Assembly: GCA_001798135.1 (NCBI GenBank)
Contig: MGRJ01000028.1
Location: 1-14,880 of the forward strand
DNA length: 14,880 nt
Source of the DNA: Deltaproteobacteria bacterium RIFCSPHIGHO2_02_FULL_40_28
Lineage (GTDB): Bacteria > UBA10199 > 2-12-FULL-40-28
Reading direction: 5' to 3'
The position numbers were made by a program, and so were the translations under genes. Below are positions 10,301-14,880 of this stretch, piece by piece; position 1 is the stretch's first letter; each line of letters opens with the position of its first letter. Under the pieces are notes generated by a model that was given only the letters and a program-made list of their open reading frames with translations, made no database searches and was not told the DNA's origin.

Positions 10301-11498
10301 GATTAAAAAATAGATTTTCAAAAAGAGCATTGGCTGCCTCCGGAGTAGAAGGATCTCCTGGACGCAAACGACGATAGATTTCAATCACAGCTTCTTCTGA
10401 GGTCTGAACTTTATCAGCTAAAAGAGTATTGCGAACATAAGGCCCTACGTTCAAAGTATCGATATAATAAACCGAAATTTCATTTATTTTTCTTTTATAA
10501 ATCTCTTCTAATTTTTCTTCTGTTAAAATTTCATTACAAGAAAGAATCACTTCGCCGGTTCCACGATCAATAATATCCTTGGCAACTACACGATTTAAAA
10601 TTTCCTCTGTTTCAATAGGCAATTCATTGATTTTAGCCTTGGCTAATTTTTCGAAAGCAGAGGTGTTAAACTTGCGATCTTTTTTAACAAGCACTTCTCC
10701 ACTCTTTGGATCCTTAATATCACGGGACGATCTTTGAAATTTAAGAACATCAGGAACAATATTTTTTGAAAGTTTCTTGCCATCAATAGCTATCACTTCA
10801 GTAGAATAAAAATGGTTTAAAATCTCTTCCGTAGAAAGGCCCAAGGCACGAAGCAAAACAGTCACATGCATTTTACGTCTACGATCAATACGTACATACA
10901 CTAAATCTTTGGCATCAAATTCAAAATCTAACCATGAGCCACGATAAGGAATAACGCGAGCCGAATAGAGAAGTTTGCCTGAGGAATGGGTTTTACCTTT
11001 ATCGTGTTCAAAAAATACACCGGGAGATCGATGTAATTGTGAAACAATCACACGTTCGGTTCCATTAACTACGAAAGTTCCATTGCGTGTCATTAAAGGA
11101 ATAGTGCCAAAATAAACTTCTTGTTCCTTCACATCTCGAATGCTCTGGGTACCAGTTTCAGTATCGGTATCCCAAACCACCAAACGAACCACAACCTTTA
11201 CAGGCGCTTCAAAGGTCATCCCTCTTTGACGACATTCATCTACATCATATTTTGGCTTTTCAAAATTATAAGCAACAAACTCAAGCGAAGCTGTGTTGTT
11301 AAAATCTTTAATAGGAAAAACACTTTTAAAAATAGCTTGCAGACCACTATCTTCCCTTTGTTCCGGGGCAGTATCAAATTGAAGAAATTTTTTATAAGAC
11401 TCCCTCTGCAGTTCGATTAAGTTTGGAATATTAATAACTTGTTTAATACGGGCAAAAACTTTGCGAAGACGATAGTTAGATGCCGTCAATTTAGGCAT
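7386..11498 (-). CDS. rpoB: DNA-directed RNA polymerase subunit beta
   Basis: Beta forms the other half of the polymerase catalytic core with beta'. It has 1370 residues against 1342 in E. coli. The rifampicin-binding cluster reads [20 protein letters not shown] and on into [12 protein letters not shown]524, H534 and S539 correspond to E. coli D516, H526 and S531, all wild type, so no classic rifampicin-resistance change is seen. The [11 protein letters not shown] motif holds E821 and D822 near the active site, and [15 protein letters not shown] holds conserved basic residues. A charged segment between [16 protein letters not shown] and the [12 protein letters not shown] motif fits the insertion found in Proteobacteria and relatives. 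The ATG has AAGGAG (11504-11509) five bases upstream. It follows rplL by 54 bases. Confidence 0.99.
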   Translation of the reverse strand: MPKLTASNYRLRKVFARIKQVINIPNLIELQRESYKKFLQFDTAPEQREDSGLQAIFKSVFPIKDFNNTASLEFVAYNFEKPKYDVDECRQRGMTFEAPVKVVVRLVVWDTDTETGTQSIRDVKEQEVYFGTIPLMTRNGTFVVNGTERVIVSQLHRSPGVFFEHDKGKTHSSGKLLYSARVIPYRGSWLDFEFDAKDLVYVRIDRRRKMHVTVLLRALGLSTEEILNHFYSTEVIAIDGKKLSKNIVPDVLKFQRSSRDIKDPKSGEVLVKKDRKFNTSAFEKLAKAKINELPIETEEILNRVVAKDIIDRGTGEVILSCNEILTEEKLEEIYKRKINEISVYYIDTLNVGPYVRNTLLADKVQTSEEAVIEIYRRLRPGDPSTPEAANALFENLFFNPERYDLSRVGRLKINHKFGFDVPIEVTTLRKEDILAITKYVVNLKDSRGVVDDIDHLGNRRVRAVGELLENQYRIGLVRMERAIKERMSLQEIETLMPNDLINAKPVSAVVKEFFGSSQLSQFMDQTNPLSEITHKRRLSALGPGGLTRERAGFEVRDVHATHYGRICPIETPEGPNIGLISSLSTYARVNEYGFVETPYRKVTHAIVTEEVSYYSALEEENHVIAQANEAVDAKGRLIQEMVSCRKNGEFVTVRREDVDLMDVSPNQLVSIAASLIPFLEHDDANRALMGSNMQRQAVPLLRRASPIVGTGIEALVANDSGTTVAAERDGTIISVDASRIVVKADSGKKKDSVSEVDIYNLTKYQRSNQNTCINQLPLVDVGDTVVKGDVLADGASTDRGELALGQNVTVAFMPWGGYNFEDSILLNEQLVKEDYFTSIHIEEFECVARDTKLGKEEITRDIPNVGEEALKDLDESGIIRIGAEVKPDDILVGKITPKGETQLSPEEKLLRAIFGEKAGDVKDTSLRVGPGILGTVIATQVFSREGVDLDERSKEQQDQATSKIKKDQTDEINAIKASLQKKIAALLVGQVSSSKVMDDEGEKVLLAKGKNITEALLKQIPFEKWKEISVEGGENIEEQVAELTEEMEDQSDLVKMMYDQRVNRLKKGDELPPGVIKLVKVYVAIKRKIQVGDKLAGRHGNKGVVSMILPEEDMPYMEDGRAVDVVLNPLGVPSRMNVGQIFETHLGWAGVELARRMQELVTQYQSKENLGALIRSVYKSPSVDEFIDSATEQELLDFARDLSRNGVRFSSAVFDGAKEEDIKNLFRLAGVAQTGQVTLFDGRTGDPFQHSVTVGSMYILKLHHLVDDKIHARSIGPYSLVTQQPLGGKAQFGGQRLGEMEVWAMEAYGAAYSLQEFLTVKSDDVVGRTRMYEQIVKGNHVLEPGLPESFKVLIKELQSLALNVELIEDR

Positions 11499-11552
11499 AG
11501 ATTCTCCTTACTTCCTTTTATCTGAACACATCACTGTAAACACTACCGAAGC
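11499..11552 (-). other. rplL-rpoB intergenic spacer
   Basis: These 54 bases hold the rpoB Shine-Dalgarno AAGGAG and a second purine-rich stretch, AAAAGGAAG, just upstream. In E. coli the longer rplL-rpoB gap has an attenuator and an RNase III site that lower rpoBC expression relative to the ribosomal proteins. I see no strong inverted repeat followed by a U-run here, so no comparable element is supported. Confidence 0.5.
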
Positions 11553-11933
11553 TTACTTTACTTCAACCTTGGCACCAGCTTTTTCAAGCTGTTCCTTAAT
11601 TTTTGCAGCTTCGTTTTTAGCAATACCTTCTTTAACGGTTTTGGGTGCGCCTTCAACCAAGTCTTTGGCTTCTTTTAATCCCAAACCAGTAATGACACGA
11701 ATTTCCTTGATAACTCCAATTTTGTTATCACCAGAACTAGTCAAAACAACTGTAAATTCGGTTTTTTCTTCAACTGCACCACCAGCTGCACCGGCACCTG
11801 GCATAGCCATAGCCACAGGGGCTGCTGCAGACACACCAAATTTATCTTCAAACTTTTTAACAAGTTCAGAGACCTCTAAAACAGTCATCTTAGAAACTGC
11901 TTCAAGAATTTGATCAGATGTTAATTGTGACAT
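11553..11933 (-). CDS. rplL: 50S ribosomal protein L7/L12
   Basis: L7/L12 is the multi-copy stalk protein that recruits the translational GTPases EF-Tu, EF-G, IF2 and RF3. It has 126 residues, close to the usual 120-130. The N-terminal dimerisation and L10-binding part (1-33) is followed by a flexible Ala/Gly/Pro/Met-rich hinge (about 35-53). The C-terminal factor-binding domain contains [28 protein letters not shown] and [14 protein letters not shown]. The start is supported by AAGGAG (11942-11947), eight bases upstream. It is 29 bases after rplJ, as expected for partners of the L10(L12)n complex. Confidence 0.98.
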   Translation of the reverse strand: MSQLTSDQILEAVSKMTVLEVSELVKKFEDKFGVSAAAPVAMAMPGAGAAGGAVEEKTEFTVVLTSSGDNKIGVIKEIRVITGLGLKEAKDLVEGAPKTVKEGIAKNEAAKIKEQLEKAGAKVEVK

Positions 11934-11962
11934 TTAATACACTCCTTATGGTTAAAAAAATC

Positions 11963-12487
11963 TCATCCCTCTTTTTCTTTTTTATCCCGCACTGCAGCCA
12001 ATACATTTACAAGCTGCCTTGGAATTTGCACTAAAACAGTAACCAGATTTCTTGCGGGAGCCATCATCGAACCTAATAACTTAGCAAGAAGCTCTTCGCG
12101 GCTTGGAAGTTTAGCCAACGCTACCACTTGCTCCTTGGACAATGTTTTGCCATTAAGAGCAGCTGCCTTAAATTTTAATAATGCGTTATCTTTTTCAAAA
12201 TTAACAAGAATCTTTGCGGGAGATACAGGATCTTGATCAGAGATTGTTAAGGCCGTGGTTCCCGTAAAATGAGAAACCAAAATTTCGATAGGCGTATCCT
12301 TTACAGCAAGTTTGGCCAAACGATTCTTAAGCACATGCATTTCAGATCCTTGGGCTCTAAGTTTTTTACGCAGCTCAGTCATTTGAGAAACTTTTAAACC
12401 CTTATAATCCGTAAGAATGGCAACTTGAGCCTTGGAAAGGTGCTCACGCATTTTTTCAACTTCAATTTTCTTTTCTGCCTTATTCAT
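11963..12487 (-). CDS. rplJ: 50S ribosomal protein L10
   Basis: L10 anchors L7/L12 dimers to the 23S rRNA GTPase-associated centre. It has 174 residues, the normal length. The N-terminal half has the family pattern KAQVAILTDYKGLKVSQMTE followed by LRKKLRAQGSEMHVLKNRLA, and the C-terminal helix (about 140-174) is the L12-binding spine. It starts only 12 bases after the rplA stop, with a modest purine-rich Shine-Dalgarno (AAAGGGAA). In many bacteria a structured L10 leader of more than 100 bases precedes rplJ and binds the L10-L12 complex; no such space exists here. Identity is firm. Confidence 0.97.
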   Translation of the reverse strand: MNKAEKKIEVEKMREHLSKAQVAILTDYKGLKVSQMTELRKKLRAQGSEMHVLKNRLAKLAVKDTPIEILVSHFTGTTALTISDQDPVSPAKILVNFEKDNALLKFKAAALNGKTLSKEQVVALAKLPSREELLAKLLGSMMAPARNLVTVLVQIPRQLVNVLAAVRDKKEKEG

Positions 12488-12499
12488 ACTTTCCCTTTA

Positions 12500-13192
12500 T
12501 TAATTCTGAAAAACAGAAACATCTAATCTAACACCAGGAGTGGTTGTCCCTGATACAGCAATACCTTTTAAAAAAATTCCCTTGGAGGAAGGAGGTTTCA
12601 ACTTAACAATTCCATCAACCAGGGCTAAAAAATTATCCTTTAATTTCTGCGCACCAAAAGAAAGTTTTCCAATTGGGCAATGAATAATCCCTGCTTTATC
12701 CGTCTTAAACGAAACCTTTCCCTTCTTGCATTCGGAAACAGCTTTTCCTACTTCGAAAGTAACTGTGCCTGTTTTAGGATTAGGCATCAAGCCTCTGGGC
12801 CCCAAAATTTTTCCTACGCGACTCACCACAGCCATTAAATCAGGTGTAGCAACCACTTTGTCAAAATCGGTCCAACCTGCTGTGATTTTTTGAATAAGAT
12901 CGTCGGTTCCAACATAATCAGCACCTGCAGCCTTGGCTTCATTTTCTTTTTCGCCTTTTGCAAAAACAAGAACAGTAGTTTTTTTACCTAAACCATGTGG
13001 AAGGTTAATGGCACCACGCACCTGTTGATCGGATTGTTTAGCATCTACTCCTAAGCGAATGGCTACATCCACAGTTTGATCAAATTTTTCGCTCTTCATT
13101 TCAGAAACCAAACCCAAGGCTTCATCAACAGCATATTTTTTTTGCGAATCAACCTTGGTCTTAAAAGAACGATAACGTTTGCTATGACTCAT
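12500..13192 (-). CDS. rplA: 50S ribosomal protein L1
   Basis: L1 forms the mobile stalk at the ribosomal E site and helps release deacylated tRNA; in E. coli it also represses rplK-rplA translation. It has 230 residues (E. coli 234). The family signature VGKILGPRGLMPNPKTGTVT is intact in the middle, and the two-domain layout is complete, with the N- and C-terminal segments (KRYRSFKTKVD and GVRLDVSVFQN) forming domain I. The ATG has AAGGAGA upstream, which overlaps the rplK stop codon, so the two genes are tightly coupled. Confidence 0.98.
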   Translation of the reverse strand: MSHSKRYRSFKTKVDSQKKYAVDEALGLVSEMKSEKFDQTVDVAIRLGVDAKQSDQQVRGAINLPHGLGKKTTVLVFAKGEKENEAKAAGADYVGTDDLIQKITAGWTDFDKVVATPDLMAVVSRVGKILGPRGLMPNPKTGTVTFEVGKAVSECKKGKVSFKTDKAGIIHCPIGKLSFGAQKLKDNFLALVDGIVKLKPPSSKGIFLKGIAVSGTTTPGVRLDVSVFQN

Positions 13193-13201
13193 ACATTCTC
13201 C

Positions 13202-13624
13202 TTAAACAACCTCAATACCCATACTCCGCGCCGTACCCATCACTGTTTGAACAGCCGCTTCCAGAGTAACACAGTTTAAATCAGGCAATTTCATTTTTGC
13301 GATTTCTTCTACTTGGGCCTTTGTCACCTTGCCTACTTTTTCTTTGCCTGTTTTGCCACTTCCCTTTTCTATTTTAGCAGCCTTAATCAAAAGAATTGAA
13401 GCAGGAGGAGTTTTTAAAATAAAAGTAAAAGAACGATCCTGGTAAACAGTGATGATAACAGGAATAATAAGCCCGGCTTGTTTTTGCGTGGTCGCATTAA
13501 ATTGCTTACAAAACTCCATGATGTTTACTCCATGTTGACCTAAGGCTGGTCCAACGGGAGGAGCAGGGTTAGCCTGGCCTGCGGGACATTGTAATTTAAC
13601 TTGAGCAACTGCTTTCTTAGCCAT
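13202..13624 (-). CDS. rplK: 50S ribosomal protein L11
   Basis: L11 binds the GTPase-associated region of 23S rRNA, helps EF-G function and is needed for RelA activation in the stringent response. It has 140 residues (E. coli 142). The N-terminal domain has [20 protein letters not shown] with prolines 22, 23 and 26 in the segment that contacts thiopeptide antibiotics. The C-terminal rRNA-binding domain ends with the family pattern [13 protein letters not shown]. The ATG follows the nusG stop by eight bases with an AAAGGA Shine-Dalgarno that overlaps that stop. Confidence 0.98.
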   Translation of the reverse strand: MAKKAVAQVKLQCPAGQANPAPPVGPALGQHGVNIMEFCKQFNATTQKQAGLIIPVIITVYQDRSFTFILKTPPASILLIKAAKIEKGSGKTGKEKVGKVTKAQVEEIAKMKLPDLNCVTLEAAVQTVMGTARSMGIEVV

Positions 13625-13632
13625 TGTATCCT

Positions 13633-14166
13633 TTACGTGTTCTTTTCTACCTGAGTAAATTCCAATTCAACAGGAGTAGAACGTCCAAAAATACTTACTA
13701 AAACTTTTAATCTTCCCTTCTCCGGATTAACCTCATCTACAACTCCATTAAATGTATTAAAGGGGCCGTCAATAACCCTAACTGACTCACCTTTGTCAAA
13801 GATTATTTTCATCTTGGGTTTCATTTGTCCTTCATCAATTCTCTGCGTAATCTTTAATACCTCTGACTCAGGCACCGCGGGAGGCTTGGTACTATTGCCC
13901 ACAAAGCCCGTAATTTTGGGTGTTCCCTTCACCAAATGCCAGGTATCATCACTTAAATCCATCTTCACTAAAATATAACTGGGAAAAAATTTGCGTGTTG
14001 TGGTCTTTTTTTGTCCCTTACGAATTTCAACAACATTTTCAGAAGGCACTAAAACCTCTTCAAAAAAAGATTCCATTTTATGGAATTTAATTCTTTCCTC
14101 TAAGGCCAGCTTTGCCTTTTGCTCAAAGCCCGAATAAGTGTGCACAACGTACCAATTCTTTGTCAT
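13633..14166 (-). CDS. nusG: Transcription termination/antitermination factor NusG
   Basis: NusG binds the polymerase clamp, increases processivity and links RNA polymerase to Rho or to ribosomal protein S10. It has 177 residues (E. coli 181). The NGN domain (about 1-115) begins [20 protein letters not shown] and contains [20 protein letters not shown]. The KOW domain (about 120-177) has [20 protein letters not shown] and ends with the [17 protein letters not shown] pattern. AAAGGA lies five bases before the ATG and touches the secE stop, so nusG and secE are coupled as in most bacteria. There is no domain insertion. Confidence 0.98.
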   Translation of the reverse strand: MTKNWYVVHTYSGFEQKAKLALEERIKFHKMESFFEEVLVPSENVVEIRKGQKKTTTRKFFPSYILVKMDLSDDTWHLVKGTPKITGFVGNSTKPPAVPESEVLKITQRIDEGQMKPKMKIIFDKGESVRVIDGPFNTFNGVVDEVNPEKGRLKVLVSIFGRSTPVELEFTQVEKNT

Positions 14167-14175
14167 AAGTATCCT

Positions 14176-14553
14176 TTAAACCCGACTTAATAATACCTGG
14201 ACTAAACTTCCCCAAAGAGTATCAAAAGTGAATAAAAACACTGAAGCAATACCAACCATCACAATAACAACCACTGCCGAGAGCACAGTTTCTTTTCTCT
14301 GAGGCCAAGTTACTTTTCCTAATTCAACCACCACATCGTTTACAAAAGCAGAAATCTTTATATTTTTTTCGAGAAAGAAAAAAACTAAAGCTGCTAAAAT
14401 AACAGCCAAACCAACAGCTGGAGTTAGTGGCCACTGATCATAAGAAGGAAGTCTCAAAAGCCCCCACACCAACTCCAAAAGATTTTTAAAAACAAAAAAA
14501 ACAAGAACCGAAAGCAAAGCAAAACTAATTGTTACAATTCTTTTTTGATTCAT
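14176..14553 (-). CDS. secE: Preprotein translocase subunit SecE (three-segment form)
   Basis: SecE clamps the two halves of SecY in the inner-membrane protein export channel. The protein has 125 residues, similar to the three-helix E. coli form (127) and twice the single-helix form of most other bacteria. Hydrophobic segments lie at about 6-32, 45-61 and 90-120. The conserved amphipathic signature ELGKVTWP occupies 77-84, just before the last and essential helix. The ATG lies 16 bases after the 3' end of tRNA-Trp with only a weak GAG-type Shine-Dalgarno. If the tRNA is cut out, secE would begin a new mRNA with a very short leader. Confidence 0.96.
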   Translation of the reverse strand: MNQKRIVTISFALLSVLVFFVFKNLLELVWGLLRLPSYDQWPLTPAVGLAVILAALVFFFLEKNIKISAFVNDVVVELGKVTWPQRKETVLSAVVVIVMVGIASVFLFTFDTLWGSLVQVLLSRV

Positions 14554-14569
14554 AAATATCTCAAACCCG

Positions 14570-14642
<73 letters not shown>

Positions 14643-14659
14643 GCGCGTTAGAGAGCTTA

Positions 14660-14803
14660 TTATTTTGTCTCCTTATGCTCGGTATGTTTCCGGCATGTTT
14701 TACAAAACTTTTTCACCTTAAGTTTTTCAGCAGCTTTGTTTTTTGTTGCTGTGTAGTTTCTGTTTTTACAATCGGAACATTCTAGTTGGATAATATTTCT
14801 CAT
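14660..14803 (-). CDS. rpmG: 50S ribosomal protein L33 (zinc-binding form)
   Basis: L33 is a small 50S protein near the E site. This frame encodes 47 residues, beginning [17 protein letters not shown] and ending [15 protein letters not shown]. Two CxxC pairs (C9/C12 and C34/C37) form the zinc ribbon of the so-called C+ type. The TKNK motif and the HKETK end match the family. The start ATG overlaps the tuf stop in an ATGA junction, and its Shine-Dalgarno GGAGA (14811-14815) lies inside the last codons of tuf. Translation is therefore probably coupled to EF-Tu. The tRNA-Trp gene begins 17 bases after the stop. Confidence 0.95.
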   Translation of the reverse strand: MRNIIQLECSDCKNRNYTATKNKAAEKLKVKKFCKTCRKHTEHKETK

Positions 14804-14880
14804 TCAATAATCTCCGTTACAACCCCAGCACCAACAGTTTTGCCACCTTCTCTGATCGCAAAACGAAGCTCCTTCTCCAT
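14800..14880 (-). CDS. tuf: Elongation factor Tu, C-terminal fragment (first tuf copy)
   Basis: Only the last 26 codons and the stop are inside the window; the gene continues beyond the right edge. The peptide [20 protein letters not shown] followed by VTEIIE is the canonical end of EF-Tu domain III. It overlaps rpmG by four bases (ATGA). Together with the tuf start at 1-81 it shows that the genome carries two tuf genes at the two ends of this cluster, as in many Proteobacteria. The visible parts do not overlap, so how alike the copies are cannot be judged here. Confidence 0.97.
   Translation of the reverse strand: MEKELRFAIREGGKTVGAGVVTEIIE

Overview
The window is a continuous stretch of the bacterial transcription and translation gene cluster (the rpoBC and str regions). 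Every gene is read from the minus strand, so the direction of transcription runs from high to low coordinates. In that order it holds: the 3' end of one tuf gene, rpmG, tRNA-Trp(CCA), secE, nusG, rplK, rplA, rplJ, rplL, rpoB, rpoC, a 177-base gap with a promoter and leader, then rpsL, rpsG, fusA and the 5' end of a second tuf gene. All complete reading frames are intact and of normal family length. I see no frameshifts, insertion sequences, CRISPR arrays, phage genes or foreign cargo. No stretch longer than about 180 bases lacks a gene.

The organism is a Gram-negative-type bacterium with AT-rich DNA (by eye). The gene order matches what I recall for the former Deltaproteobacteria (for example Geobacter), with tuf-rpmG-trnW-secE-nusG ahead of rplKAJL-rpoBC-rpsLG-fusA-tuf. 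SecE has three membrane segments, L33 keeps its zinc cysteines, and RpoC appears to carry the long trigger-loop insertion typical of Proteobacteria and relatives. I would place it near Desulfobacterota, Myxococcota or Bdellovibrionota, but the exact lineage cannot be fixed by reading alone.

Layout: 14570-14880 has the tuf tail, rpmG and the tRNA. 11553-14553 has the secretion, elongation-factor and ribosomal-stalk block secE-nusG-rplK-rplA-rplJ-rplL. 3247-11498 has the two large RNA polymerase subunits. 3070-3246 has the str promoter and leader. 1-3069 has rpsL-rpsG-fusA-tuf. Gaps between genes are 8 to 54 bases except for the str leader, and many Shine-Dalgarno sites overlap the preceding stop codon. 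This suggests long, translationally coupled operons.

The genes work together. RpoB and RpoC form the RNA polymerase core, and NusG couples polymerase to the leading ribosome. L11, L1, L10 and L7/L12 build the ribosomal stalk and the L1 arm, where EF-Tu and EF-G act. S12 and S7 form the decoding centre and the 30S head. SecE is part of the protein export channel. This is an ordinary housekeeping region and I found no convincing novel system. The most interesting non-coding signal is the str leader (3055-3182), with a promoter, a terminator-like hairpin, a competing alternative pairing and a second hairpin against the rpsL ribosome binding site. The mRNA sites used by S7 and L10 for autoregulation in E. 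coli have no room in this layout.
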